Below, one piece after another: positions 33,273 through 42,330 of a stretch of 64,000 bases of DNA (positions are counted from its first letter, which is position 1; the number at the start of each line of letters is the position of its first letter). The translations under genes were made by a program, and so were the position numbers. The DNA is from SCN-70-22 sp046327755. GTDB lineage: Bacteria; Gemmatimonadota; Gemmatimonadetes; Gemmatimonadales; Gemmatimonadaceae. Below the pieces are notes generated by a model. That model did not search any database. It was given only the letters and a program-made list of their open reading frames with translations, and had not been told where the DNA came from. The stretch lies in the NCBI GenBank assembly GCA_046327755.1, contig JAXLXW010000014.1, positions 1 to 64,000 on the forward strand, given 5' to 3'.

Positions 33273-33659
33273 ATGCGACGCGTAACCGGCATTGGCGGCA
33301 TCTTCTTCAAGGCGAAGGATCCCGTGGCGCTGCGCGCCTGGTACCAGCAGCACCTCGGCATCGACGTCCAGGGGTGGGGCGGGACTTCCTTTCGCTGGGT
33401 CGATGCGAACGGGGCGGCGTACAACGGATCGACGGTCTGGTCCATCATGCCGGACACGACGCAGTACTACGCGCCCAGCACGGCCCCGTTCATGGTCAAC
33501 TATCGGGTGGCGGACCTGCACGCACTGCTTGCGGCGCTGCGCGCCGAGGGGTGCGCGGTGGACGAGAAGGTGGATGAATCGGACTTCGGGAAGTTCGGGT
33601 GGGTGATGGACCCCGAGGGGAACCGGGTGGAGTTGTGGGAGCCGCCGGCTGGTGATTGA
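33273..33659 (+). CDS. VOC family (glyoxalase-like) protein
   Basis: 128 residues. Glyoxalase/bleomycin-resistance fold with G-I-G-G-I-F-F-K, W-Y-Q-Q-H-L-G-I near residue 26 and the C-terminal M-D-P-E-G-N-R-V-E-L-W-E-P-P signature containing the metal-binding Glu. The reaction is unknown. GGAG at 33261-33264 supports the ATG at 33273. The stop overlaps the following GTG-started gene by 8 bases, so the two are coupled. Confidence 0.85.
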   Translation: MRRVTGIGGIFFKAKDPVALRAWYQQHLGIDVQGWGGTSFRWVDANGAAYNGSTVWSIMPDTTQYYAPSTAPFMVNYRVADLHALLAALRAEGCAVDEKVDESDFGKFGWVMDPEGNRVELWEPPAGD

Positions 33660-35565
33660 GCGCGCCGGCGCTAGGAGCACGCGGCGGCGTGGGGTCGCCG
33701 CCGCCACCCTCGTCGCCTGCGCCGCCTGCGCCCCTTGCCTGACGCCCGCCCTCGCGCGCGCCCAGGCCGCGCGACCGGCGTTCTCGGTCACCCGCCAGGA
33801 CTCGGTCATGGTCCCGATGCGCGACGGCGTCACGCTCTACACGGAGCTCTACCGCCCGGCGCGCAGCGGCATCCCCATCGACTCGGCGTTTCCCGTCCTC
33901 CTCCTCCGCACGCCGTACGAGATCCGCGGTGAGGAGATCGTGCGACAGGCCAACGCCTTCGCGGCCTCGGGCTACGTCGTCGCGCTGCAGAACATCCGTG
34001 GACGCTACGGGTCGGGAGGGACGTTCACGAAGTACTCCATCCTCGACGCCCCCGACGGCTACGACGCGATTGAGTGGTTAGGCACGCGCCCGTTCTCCAA
34101 CGGCAAGGTGGGGACGTGGGGGCGCTCGTACGCGGCGCACGCGCAGGCCGACGCCTCGAAGCTCAACCCGCCTCACCTCAAGGCGATGATCGTCAACCAG
34201 GGCGGCATGGCCAACGCCTGGGACCACGCCGTGCGGCAGGGCGGTGCCTTCGAGCTCGGACGCGAAATGACCTGGGTCTGGCAGGAGGCACGGCGCGAGA
34301 CGAACGACTCGTCGGTGCGCGCGCTGCTCGAGCGCGAAAAGGTGGAGACGTGGTACGAACGCCTCCCCATCCGGAAGGGACAGAGCCCGCTCGCCACCGT
34401 CCCGGAGTACGAACGCTACTTCCTCGACGAGTGGACGAACGGTGACTACGGCCCCTTTTGGCAGAAGATCTCGCTCAACTGGGCGCCGTACTACAAGCAG
34501 ACAGCGGACGTCCCGATGCTCCACCTGGGCGGATGGTACGACATCTTCCTTCGCGGGACGATCGACAACTACCTCGGCCTGCGGCGCGGCAAGCAGGGGC
34601 CGGTGCGCATGGTCATTGGGCCGTGGGTGCACGGGGGGAACGGACGGACGTTTGCCGGCGACGTGGATTTCGGCCCGCAGTCGGCGATCCCGGGCTTCGA
34701 CGTCGAGTATCACCTGCGGTGGTTCGATCACTTCCTGAAGGGCGTGCCGAACGGCGTCGAGCGTGATGCGGCGGTGCGCCTGTTCGTGATGGGAGGTGGT
34801 GACGGGACGCGCACCGCCGCCGGCAAGCTCTCGCATGGCGGCTCCTGGATGGACGGGAGCGACTGGCCGCTCCCCGGGACGCGCCTCACGCGCTACTACC
34901 TGCGCGGCGACGGGACGCTCTCGACGTTGGCACCCTTGCCGGCCGAAGGTGCGACGACCTTCACCTTCGACCCTCGGCACCCGGTCCCCACGTTAGGCGG
35001 CAACGTCTCCAACCGGGTGAAGGACGGCGCCTACGACCAGCGCGAGCGCGCCGACTTCCCGGGGTCGCGCCCGCCCTACCTCCCGCTCAAGGCCCGGCGC
35101 GACGTCCTGGTCTTCGAGACGGCGCCGCTCGCCGAGGACGTGCGCGTGATCGGCCCCATCGAGGTACAGCTGCAGGTGTCGACGACCGGCGTCGACACCG
35201 ACTTCACCGCGAAGCTCGTCGACGTGTATCCGCCAAGTGCGGACTATCCCGGCGGGTTCGACCTCAACATCAGCGACGCGATCGCGCGCCTGAGCTATCG
35301 CAACGATCGCCCCACGCGTGCGCTGGTGACGCCGGGGCGGGTGTATCGCCTGACGATTCGCCCGTTCCCGACGGCGAACCTCTTCAGGAAGGGGCATCGC
35401 ATCCGCCTCGACATCTCCAGCTCCAACTTCCCGCGCTTCGACGTGAACGCGAACACGGGCGAGCCCCTGGGACGCGAGCGCCGGATGCAGGTCGTGGACA
35501 ACACGGTGCACCACAGCGCATCGCGCCCGTCGTTCGTCGTCCTCCCGATCGTGCCGGCGCGCTGA
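33652..35565 (+). CDS. CocE/NonD family hydrolase (secreted)
   Basis: 637 residues. A signal peptide (A-A-T-L-V-A-C-A-A-C-A-P, cleavage near A-R-A-Q) is followed by an alpha/beta-hydrolase of the X-Pro dipeptidyl-peptidase/cocaine-esterase group. Motifs are M-R-D-G-V-T-L-Y-T-E, R-T-P-Y, the nucleophile elbow G-T-W-G-R-S-Y-A-A-H (Ser159), G-G-W-Y-D-I-F near residue 295 and W-V-H-G-G-N. A C-terminal jelly-roll domain (about 430-630) is typical. It acts on ester or amide bonds in peptides or acyl compounds. GTG start. Two GTTAGGC motifs fall on TTA leucine codons. Confidence 0.88.
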   Translation: MIERAGARSTRRRGVAAATLVACAACAPCLTPALARAQAARPAFSVTRQDSVMVPMRDGVTLYTELYRPARSGIPIDSAFPVLLLRTPYEIRGEEIVRQANAFAASGYVVALQNIRGRYGSGGTFTKYSILDAPDGYDAIEWLGTRPFSNGKVGTWGRSYAAHAQADASKLNPPHLKAMIVNQGGMANAWDHAVRQGGAFELGREMTWVWQEARRETNDSSVRALLEREKVETWYERLPIRKGQSPLATVPEYERYFLDEWTNGDYGPFWQKISLNWAPYYKQTADVPMLHLGGWYDIFLRGTIDNYLGLRRGKQGPVRMVIGPWVHGGNGRTFAGDVDFGPQSAIPGFDVEYHLRWFDHFLKGVPNGVERDAAVRLFVMGGGDGTRTAAGKLSHGGSWMDGSDWPLPGTRLTRYYLRGDGTLSTLAPLPAEGATTFTFDPRHPVPTLGGNVSNRVKDGAYDQRERADFPGSRPPYLPLKARRDVLVFETAPLAEDVRVIGPIEVQLQVSTTGVDTDFTAKLVDVYPPSADYPGGFDLNISDAIARLSYRNDRPTRALVTPGRVYRLTIRPFPTANLFRKGHRIRLDISSSNFPRFDVNANTGEPLGRERRMQVVDNTVHHSASRPSFVVLPIVPAR

Positions 35566-35621
35566 CGCCCGGGACGGGCGCCGAGGGGGCGCGCCGACAC
35601 GAGGGACGGGAAGACGCGCCG

Positions 35622-36434
35622 CTACATCGGCGATGACGCGACGGAGAAATACAGCCCATACGCCGTCGCGCCGGGATACGCTGGCTCGAAGTCGGCCGTG
35701 ATCTCGTTCACCCACGTCGTGGTGTGGCGCATGCGCAGGAAGGCAGGTTGGCCGTTGCGCGTCACCTTCAGGTGATAGCGTCCGATCGGAACGTCATACA
35801 GGGTGTGGCGCGTGACCGATCCTTCGAGGGTGCGCGTGATGGAGGGCGCGGTGCTCCCGTCGATCAGTGCGCCCACCGGCGTGAGCGTGAAGGTGACGCC
35901 GTGCAGGTCCGCCAGGTCCCACCCGGGGTCGATCTCGATCGTCCCGCCGTAGTAGCCGTCGTGCCCGAAGAGCTTGGGGACCTCGCCCGTCACCCTCCAC
36001 TGCAGGTTGACGACGTGTCCCTCGCTGCCGGTGAACGAGCCCGCGTAGTCGGGGTGCAGCTCGAGGGTGTACGGTTTGCCATTGTAGCTGACGGTAGTCG
36101 TGCCACGCAAGTACCACGAGTCGCTGGCCGGGAGCGGGGCCCGATAGTAACCGTTGGCGTCGGTGACGACGACCACGTTCCGGTTGAACCAGACCGTGTT
36201 GTTGACGACGACCTGCGCGCCGACGATCGGGCGTCCGTGGCTGTCGGTCACTCGCCCGGTCGCTGCCCCCTTCTCGTGGCTGGGCGTGCCGTCCGGATTC
36301 CCGCCTAACGGGCCGTCGAGCGCGCCATCGGCGGCGCCGCAGGCGGCGGCGAAGGTGAGCATCACGACGGTCGTGCGCAGCAGGCGCGTGGCACGCTGGT
36401 GCGTAGCGTAGCGGGAATGGAAGGCGGTGCGCAT
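35622..36434 (-). CDS. Lipoprotein with carboxypeptidase-regulatory-like domain
   Basis: 270 residues. The lipoprotein signal from the ATG at 36434 ends F-A-A-A-C. A CarboxypepD-reg-like beta-sandwich follows (A-T-G-R-V-T-D-S-H-G-R-P-I-V-G-A-Q-V, V-T-D-A-N-G-Y-Y-R-A-P-L). A second beta-rich domain (about 145-270) contains Y-Y-G-G-T-I-E-I-D-P and G-R-Y-H-L-K-V. No enzyme motif. Probably a surface-binding or structural lipoprotein. It contains a GCCTAACG octamer where P-L-G-G uses a TTA codon. Confidence 0.75.
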   Translation of the reverse strand: MRTAFHSRYATHQRATRLLRTTVVMLTFAAACGAADGALDGPLGGNPDGTPSHEKGAATGRVTDSHGRPIVGAQVVVNNTVWFNRNVVVVTDANGYYRAPLPASDSWYLRGTTTVSYNGKPYTLELHPDYAGSFTGSEGHVVNLQWRVTGEVPKLFGHDGYYGGTIEIDPGWDLADLHGVTFTLTPVGALIDGSTAPSITRTLEGSVTRHTLYDVPIGRYHLKVTRNGQPAFLRMRHTTTWVNEITADFEPAYPGATAYGLYFSVASSPM

Positions 36435-36598
36435 GGCGGTCTCGTCGCAGGCGTGAGGGGGCGGCGGGCGCAGGGGCCCGTGACACCGGCAAGCTGCGGC
36501 AGTGGACTCGGCGCGGCATGGGACGAACGACCGGGGTCGAATGACCCATGGGTCGCGCGCCGCACACGCGCGGTGTTCACGATGGTCGATCACACCGA

Positions 36599-36628
36599 AA
36601 AGGGCGCCCCCTCGCGGGAGCGCCCTTT
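36599..36628 (-). terminator. Terminator hairpin downstream of the DsrE-like gene
   Basis: AAAGGGCGC (36599-36607) pairs with GCGCCCTTT (36620-36628) around a 12-base loop, 18 bases after the stop of the minus-strand gene at 36647. A short T-run forms at the end when read on that strand. Confidence 0.7.
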
Positions 36629-36646
36629 CCATCCGGGCCGCAGCGC

Positions 36647-37351
36647 CTACTGCCGGTGGTACGTGAGTCCCGCGCGCTGCGCCTGCTCCACCGCGATGAC
36701 CATCCCCGGGACGAGCTCGACCTCGGGAAGGATGTTCGCCTTGAGGTCCTGGTAGACCGCGTCGGCGGAGAGCCCGCGCTTGGCGGCCAGCATCCCCGAG
36801 AAGATCTGCAGGGCGTTGTTGCAGAGGATGAACGTGGCGCCGCGCTTGTGCAGCGTTTCGATGCTCGCCGGCGCGAGGGTCATGCCCAGGATGTTCGGCG
36901 CGGTGCGCCAGGGATTGAACGTCACCGGCTTCCCGGTGGCCGCATCGTTGGTCTCGAGGAACTCGCCGATGCGGTACTTGGCCCACGCGGCATCGTTGAC
37001 GCCGTAGAAGGTCGTGGCGCCGTAGAAGGTGAGGACCGCGTCGATGTCGGTGTCCTTGACCTGGTACGCCTTGTTGTACGTGTCGTAGTAGTTCATCACG
37101 TGCACGAGCGGGATGCCGCCGTTAGGCGTGGGGGCATCGAAGAACTGCTTGTGCCTGGCGCCGAGGCCTGCGAGCCAGCGATCGCTCGGCTCGCGCACGC
37201 CGGTGCGCGGCGCGTCGGCGGTGCGCTTGGCTGGCGTGGTGGGGGCGGCGTGGAGCGGTGCGCTGCTGGAGCTGGTGGCGACGAAGGCGGAGACCAGGGC
37301 CGCCGTGGTGGCGGCGAGCGCCCGGTTGAGCAGGGAAGAGGCAGTGGGCAT
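36647..37351 (-). CDS. Secreted DsrE-like protein
   Basis: 234 residues with a signal peptide (A-L-A-A-T-T-A-A-L-V-S-A-F-V, cleavage near L-H-A-A). The mature part resembles DsrE/DsrF-like small sulfur-relay folds: V-H-V-M-N-Y-Y-D-T-Y, V-L-T-F-Y-G-A-T-T-F, then F-I-L-C-N-N-A-L with a single Cys at the place of the DsrE active Cys, and I-L-P-E-V-E-L-V-P-G-M-V at the end. The family match is by pattern and moderate. A periplasmic role is implied; the substrate is unknown. A GCCTAACG octamer encodes T-P-N-G. Confidence 0.65.
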   Translation of the reverse strand: MPTASSLLNRALAATTAALVSAFVATSSSSAPLHAAPTTPAKRTADAPRTGVREPSDRWLAGLGARHKQFFDAPTPNGGIPLVHVMNYYDTYNKAYQVKDTDIDAVLTFYGATTFYGVNDAAWAKYRIGEFLETNDAATGKPVTFNPWRTAPNILGMTLAPASIETLHKRGATFILCNNALQIFSGMLAAKRGLSADAVYQDLKANILPEVELVPGMVIAVEQAQRAGLTYHRQ

Positions 37352-37547
37352 GTGACGATTCCGGAAGAGTGTATGAGGGACACGGCGGTCGTGGCGCACT
37401 CGCGTCGCACGTCCCGCCATACCTGACTGCGCAGCGCGCAGGAAATCCGGACATCGCACTTTCGAGCGCGCGCGGACGGTGCTCGCTATCGCACGTTCGG
37501 GGGCGAAGCCGCATCTTGGGCACCCGTACCACGCGCTCTCCACGTCA

Positions 37548-37928
37548 ATGACTCCGTCCGACCACATCCGCGCCCAACGCGCCACCTCGAACCTGGCGAT
37601 CGCCGAACGCGACCTGGACACGATCGTCGCCTGCATGTGCGAGGACGTGTCGGTCGCCGTCGCCGGCGGTCCCACGCTCACCGGGCGCGCCGCGAACCGC
37701 GCCGCCTTTGCCGAGCAGTTTGCCGACCGCGCCTTTCGCGGTTACGTGCGCGACCCGGAGGAGATCGTGGTGCACGATCCGCCGACCGGGGCGACCGAGC
37801 GCGGGCGTTGGGTCGGGCGATGGCAGCATGGGTGGCGCACGGAGTCGATGCGCGGGACGTACGTCGCGCAGTGGCGGCTGGAGGGTGCGGTGTGGCGGAT
37901 TGCGTCGGAGGCCTTCCTGCCGGGGTGA
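37548..37928 (+). CDS. SnoaL/DUF4440-like protein
   Basis: 126 residues with the NTF2-like cone fold of SnoaL/DUF4440. It has a long first helix (A-T-S-N-L-A-I-A-E-R-D-L-D), C-M-C-E-D-V-S-V-A-V, G-R-A-A-N-R-A-A-F, then R-W-V-G-R-W and W-R-L-E-G-A-V-W-R-I. Such proteins are isomerases, hydratases or binding proteins; no specific activity can be assigned. It is divergent from the DsrE-like gene across about 200 bases. Confidence 0.75.
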   Translation: MTPSDHIRAQRATSNLAIAERDLDTIVACMCEDVSVAVAGGPTLTGRAANRAAFAEQFADRAFRGYVRDPEEIVVHDPPTGATERGRWVGRWQHGWRTESMRGTYVAQWRLEGAVWRIASEAFLPG

Positions 37929-38145
37929 CGCGGGGGCCGCGCCAACGTGCGAGCTCATCGGTCGTTAGGGTGTACCGTGCCCGCGATCACCACGGGCAAG
38001 CGATGCAGCTCCCCTCGTGAGCGGCACAGCGGTCGCGTTCGCCGGTCGGCGGGCCAGGTGAGGGAACACGCGGCGACTGGCGTGTTATGACCTCAGGCGG
38101 CGCCGCGTGCGCGGCGTCCCGACCGCCACCTGGAGGACTGCACAC

Positions 38146-38295
38146 ATGCTGACGACCATCGCGTTGATACTCGTTATGCTCTGGTTGCTGGGGCTCGTCT
38201 CCTCGTACACGATCGGCGGTTTCATCCATGTCCTGCTGGTGATCGCCGTCGTCATGATGCTCGTGCGCGTGATCCAGGGCCGCCGCCCCATTTGA
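38146..38295 (+). CDS. Small lmo0937-type membrane protein
   Basis: 49 residues with two hydrophobic helices (about 4-20 and 28-43) split by S-S-Y-T-I-G-G-F-I-H, ending in a basic tail R-V-I-Q-G-R-R-P-I. This matches the lmo0937 family of tiny membrane proteins, widespread and uncharacterised. GGAGG at 38132-38136 fixes the ATG. Confidence 0.8.
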   Translation: MLTTIALILVMLWLLGLVSSYTIGGFIHVLLVIAVVMMLVRVIQGRRPI

Positions 38296-38430
38296 TGCGC
38301 CGCGTGGCGGGTGGCGTTCACCCCGCGCCACGCGGAGGGGCCATTACCAACCGGCGCCGGCGGGTGCAGCTTCCCCGCGTCGCGCGCCGGTCCTGCGGCG
38401 TGCCTGCATCCACGCTCCCGCCGCTGCACG

Positions 38431-40080
38431 ATGCCGTCCATCTACGAGCACCACCTCGACCGCAACCCCGCCAACTACGCCGCGCTCTCCCCCACCTCCT
38501 TCGTGGAGCGGAGCGCCGAGGTCTTCGGCGACATGCTGGCCGTGATCCACGGCGCACGCCGCTACACGTGGCGCGAAGTGCGCGAGCGCAGCGCACGGCT
38601 CGCGTCCGCCCTGCGCTCGATGGGCGTCGGGCGCGGGACGACGGTGAGCGTGATGCTCGCCAACACTCCGGAGATGGTGGAGGCGCACTACGCCGTCCCC
38701 GCGCTCAACGCGGTCCTGCACGCGATCAACATCCGCCTGGATGCCGCGCTCATTGCCTGGCAGCTGCAGCACTGCGAGTCCGAGGTCCTCATCACCGACC
38801 GCGAGTTCTCGCCCACCATCCGCAGGGCGCTGCAGATCCTGCGCGATGAGTACCACCGCGAACTGCTCGTCATCGACGTGATCGACGCCCAGTACATGGG
38901 AGAAGGGGAGCGCGTGGGAGCGATCGAGTACGAGGAGCTGCTCCTTCGCCACGCGCCGCTCGCCACGCTCGACGCCCCGGCCGACGAGTGGGACGCGATT
39001 GCCGTCAGCTACACGAGCGGGACCACGGGGGACCCCAAGGGGGTGGTGACGCACCATCGCGGTGCGTACCTCAATGCGGTGTGCAACGCGGTGACGTGGC
39101 ACATGCCGCACTTCGCGCGCTATCTGTGGACGCTCCCCATGTTCCACTGCAACGGCTGGTGCTTCCCCTGGACGATCGCGATGCTCGGCGGGGTGCACGT
39201 CTGCCTGCGCAAGGTGGAGGTGACGGCGATCTTCCACGCCATGCGCGCCTACGGGGCCGATCACTACTGCGGCGCCCCCATCGTGCACAGCATGATCTAC
39301 CAGGCGCCGGCCGAGCTGCGCGAGGGGATCACGCATGCCGTGCGGGGGATGGTCGCCGCGTCGGCGCCGCCAGCCGCAATGATCGAGGGGATGGCGCGCA
39401 TCGGCTTCGACATCACGCACGTCTATGGGCTCACCGAGGTCTACGGGCCGGCCTCGGTCGCGGTCAAGCGTCCCACGTGGCCGCACGAGTCGCTCGCCGA
39501 GCAGACGCGACTCAACGGACGGCAGGGGGTGCGCTACGTGCTGCAGGAAGGGATGACGGTCTGGAATCCCGAGACGCAGCAGGAGGTCCCGGCCGACGGC
39601 GAGACGATGGGCGAGATCGTCTTCCGCGGCAACATCACGATGAAGGGGTACCTCAAGAATCCCGCGGCGACGGAGCGCGCCTTTGCGGGCGGGTGGTTCC
39701 ACACCGGCGACCTCGCGGTCCTCGAGCCCGATCGCTACGCCAAGATCAAGGATCGCAGCAAGGACATCATCATCTCCGGCGGCGAGAACATTTCGTCGTT
39801 GGAGGTGGAGGACGCGCTCTATCGTCACGCGGCAGTCGCGGCCTGCGCGGTCGTCGCCGCGCCGCACCCCACGTGGGGCGAGGTCCCGGTCGCCTACATC
39901 GAGCTACGCCCCGGCGCGACGGCGACGGCCGACGAACTGCTCACCCACTGCCGCGCCCTGCTCGCGAAGTTCAAGGTCCCGCGCGAGATCCGCTTCGAGG
40001 AGATCCCCAAGACGTCGACGGGGAAGATCCAGAAGTTCGTCCTGCGCGATCGTGCGGGCTCGGCGCGGGCGATCGAGTAG
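38431..40080 (+). CDS. Acyl-CoA ligase (AMP-forming, DmdB/medium-chain type)
   Basis: 549 residues of the ANL superfamily. AMP motif Y-T-S-G-T-T-G-D-P-K-G near residue 192, V-Y-G-L-T-E-V-Y-G near residue 330, G-W-F-H-T-G-D-L near residue 427, the hinge R-S-K-D-I-I-I-S-G-G-E-N-I and the catalytic lysine in T-S-T-G-K-I-Q-K near the C-terminus. It activates an acyl group as acyl-AMP, then CoA thioester. The pattern resembles fatty-acyl and dimethylsulfoniopropionate-derived acid ligases; the chain length is not determinable. An enoyl-CoA hydratase gene lies 1.4 kb downstream. Confidence 0.88.
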   Translation: MPSIYEHHLDRNPANYAALSPTSFVERSAEVFGDMLAVIHGARRYTWREVRERSARLASALRSMGVGRGTTVSVMLANTPEMVEAHYAVPALNAVLHAINIRLDAALIAWQLQHCESEVLITDREFSPTIRRALQILRDEYHRELLVIDVIDAQYMGEGERVGAIEYEELLLRHAPLATLDAPADEWDAIAVSYTSGTTGDPKGVVTHHRGAYLNAVCNAVTWHMPHFARYLWTLPMFHCNGWCFPWTIAMLGGVHVCLRKVEVTAIFHAMRAYGADHYCGAPIVHSMIYQAPAELREGITHAVRGMVAASAPPAAMIEGMARIGFDITHVYGLTEVYGPASVAVKRPTWPHESLAEQTRLNGRQGVRYVLQEGMTVWNPETQQEVPADGETMGEIVFRGNITMKGYLKNPAATERAFAGGWFHTGDLAVLEPDRYAKIKDRSKDIIISGGENISSLEVEDALYRHAAVAACAVVAAPHPTWGEVPVAYIELRPGATATADELLTHCRALLAKFKVPREIRFEEIPKTSTGKIQKFVLRDRAGSARAIE

Positions 40081-40125
40081 CGACGACAGCGACGACAGCG
40101 ACGTCGCCGCGCCGACGTCGCGCCG

Positions 40126-41253
40126 CTACGGCTTCGCCGCGGTGAGCCCCGCGACCCACTGCTTGAGCCGGCTCCCGTCCGGCTCGAGCGCGGCCGCCGC
40201 CTCGAGGTACGCCAGCGGGTCGGTGCCTAACGGCAGGGCGAGCCTGGTCCCGCGATGGAGCGCGAAGAGCTCGCCCCCCTCGATCAGCAGCACGGCCTGG
40301 TTGGAGCCGTAGGCGGCCGAGAGCCCCGCGTCGATGAGGAGAACCTTCCCGCCAAAGCGCGGCATGATCGCCCCCTGCGTGGTGGAGTGGCCGATCACGA
40401 TGTGCCGCACGCCGAACGTGCGCAGCACGCTGTCGACGTGCGCGGCAAGCGCCGTCTCGTCACCGGTGGCGAGCCCGCGATACCAGAGCGGCCCCTCCTC
40501 GTCCTCCGCCATGTTCCCCTTGGGGGGCGTGGTGCTCCCCGAGAGCGCGGTGCGCACCCCGCTGTTGAGCGCGGCAATGGTGGAGTCGACGTACTTGGGT
40601 GAAATGCCGCCGTGCAGGAAGAGGATGTCCCCCACCTTCACGACGGCATTGTTCTCCCGGATCCACGTGGCGTAGCGCCCGTTCCCCTCGAAGGCAAGGC
40701 GTTGCTCCACCCACCCCAACGGATGCTGCGCGAACCACTCCTCGCGATACGCCTTGTCGTCGCGCCGTGCGGAGTCGGAGAGGAGGCGCCACGCCCGCTC
40801 CTGAAGCTTTGGCGAGTTGGAGTTGCGGAACGCTTCGTACTCGCCGGGATGCACGTAGCGCAGGTCACCCAGGACGTTCATCGCCTCGTGGTTGCCGACG
40901 AGCGGGATGACGCGCCCTCCCGCCTTCTTCGCCTCGGCGGTGAGCGCCATGAGCAGCTCCATCACCTTGCGCGAATCGGGGCCGCGGTCGGGGACGTCGC
41001 CCGTCTGCACGAGTGTCGTCGTCCCGCCAATCCAGTGCGCCTTGTTGTTGATCAGCCCTGCCTGCTTGAGCACGGTCAGGAACTGCTCGTAGTCGCCGTG
41101 CACGTCGCCCACCGCCACGAGACGCGGCGCGGCAGGAAGGACGTCCTGCGTGCGCCCGGCGCGCGGGAGCGTGCAGCCGAGCGTGCCGGCAGCGAAGGCG
41201 AGGAGCGGGCGAAGGAAGTGGGGCATGCGGCGGCGTCGATTGGTGTGGGACAT
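40126..41253 (-). CDS. Metallophosphatase, secreted (calcineurin-like)
   Basis: About 375 residues. Residues 11-27 form a hydrophobic signal; a Cys follows in G-T-L-G-C, so it may be a lipoprotein. Metallophosphoesterase motifs in order: V-G-D-V-H-G-D, T-G-D-V-P-D-R-G-P, G-N-H-E-A-M-N, F-L-H-G-G-I and V-I-G-H-S-T-T. These are ligands for a di-metal centre, resembling Shewanella-type cold-active or ser/thr phosphatases. It removes phosphate in the periplasm; substrate unknown. ATG at 41226 is an alternative start. A TTA codon falls in GCCTAACG at 40225. Confidence 0.85.
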   Translation of the reverse strand: MSHTNRRRRMPHFLRPLLAFAAGTLGCTLPRAGRTQDVLPAAPRLVAVGDVHGDYEQFLTVLKQAGLINNKAHWIGGTTTLVQTGDVPDRGPDSRKVMELLMALTAEAKKAGGRVIPLVGNHEAMNVLGDLRYVHPGEYEAFRNSNSPKLQERAWRLLSDSARRDDKAYREEWFAQHPLGWVEQRLAFEGNGRYATWIRENNAVVKVGDILFLHGGISPKYVDSTIAALNSGVRTALSGSTTPPKGNMAEDEEGPLWYRGLATGDETALAAHVDSVLRTFGVRHIVIGHSTTQGAIMPRFGGKVLLIDAGLSAAYGSNQAVLLIEGGELFALHRGTRLALPLGTDPLAYLEAAAALEPDGSRLKQWVAGLTAAKP

Positions 41254-41464
41254 TCTACCCCGCGGACGACGCCTCGGTAGCGGGGAAATGGGGGCGAGCC
41301 CGCGACTCTGACTGGCCACGGTCCGATCCGGGGGCGAGATTCGCCCGTAACCAACCCTCGCGGCGCCGCCTGCTCCGATTTCAGCGGGAGACGCGCTCGC
41401 GCCGACGGCACCGCTCGCGCCGCTCCACTGACATCGGCGCCGACACCAGCTCCCAAGACCGACC

Positions 41465-42250
41465 ATGACGCAGTCCACCACCGAGCCGCTCGTCGTTCAG
41501 TCGCAGGACGCTCGCGGCGTCGTGACCCTGATGATGAACCGCCCCACGCAGTTCAACGCGCTGAGCGAGGCGATGCTCGACGCCCTGCAGCACGCACTCG
41601 ATGCCGTCGCCGCCGACGCGACGGCGCGCGTCGTCGTGATCAAGGGGGCAGGGAAGGCGTTCTGCGCCGGTCACGACCTCAAGGAGATGCGCGCCAAGCC
41701 CTCGCAGGGGTACTACGCGTCGCTCTTTTCACAGTGCGGGCGGATGATGCTGTCGATCCAGAAGCTCCCCGTCCCCGTCATCGCGCAGGTCCACGGAATC
41801 GCGACGGCGGCCGGATGCCAGCTCGTCGCGATGTGCGACCTGGCCGTCGCCACTGCGGACGCGCGCTTCGCGGTGAGCGGCGTCAACCTTGGCCTCTTCT
41901 GCTCCACGCCGAGCGTGGCGCTGTCGCGCAACGTGGGGCGCAAGGCGGCGTTCGAGATGCTGGTCACCGGTGCCTTCATCAGCGCCGAGCAGGCGTTGCA
42001 GCGTGGGCTCGTCAATCGCGTGGTGGCGGGCGACGCGCTGGAGATGGAGGTCGAGTCGCTCGTCGCCTCGATCGTCGCCAAGCCGCGCGTGGCGGTGTCG
42101 ATGGGGAAGGCGCTCTTCTATCGCCAGCTGGAGCAGGGGATCGAACGCGCCTACGCCGACGCCGAGCAGACGATGGCGTGCAACATGATGGACGAGAGCG
42201 CGCTGGAAGGGGTGCAGGCCTTCATCGAGAAGCGCCCGCCGAAGTGGTAG
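41465..42250 (+). CDS. Enoyl-CoA hydratase/isomerase family protein
   Basis: 261 residues of the crotonase fold. The first oxyanion-hole segment is F-C-A-G-H-D-L-K-E-M, the second is V-H-G-I-A-T-A-A-G-C-Q-L-V, and F-A-V-S-G-V-N-L-G-L-F-C-S-T-P follows. The catalytic Glu of classical hydratases is replaced in this ECHDC3-like pattern, so the reaction may differ from plain hydration. It acts on CoA thioesters; the nearby acyl-CoA ligase is a plausible partner. It is convergent with the Ig-repeat gene across a hairpin. Confidence 0.85.
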   Translation: MTQSTTEPLVVQSQDARGVVTLMMNRPTQFNALSEAMLDALQHALDAVAADATARVVVIKGAGKAFCAGHDLKEMRAKPSQGYYASLFSQCGRMMLSIQKLPVPVIAQVHGIATAAGCQLVAMCDLAVATADARFAVSGVNLGLFCSTPSVALSRNVGRKAAFEMLVTGAFISAEQALQRGLVNRVVAGDALEMEVESLVASIVAKPRVAVSMGKALFYRQLEQGIERAYADAEQTMACNMMDESALEGVQAFIEKRPPKW

Positions 42251-42275
42251 GCGCTCGCGACCGCATGGCGTGACA

Positions 42276-42311
42276 CGAGGCCCGGCCGCCAGCTGCAGCG
42301 ACCGGGCCTCG
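42276..42311. terminator. Bidirectional terminator-like hairpin
   Basis: CGAGGCCCGG (42276-42285) and CCGGGCCTCG (42302-42311) are perfect reverse complements around a 16-base loop, between convergent stops at 42250 and 42331. No T-run. Confidence 0.6.
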
Positions 42312-42330
42312 AGGCGTCCGCGGTGCGACG

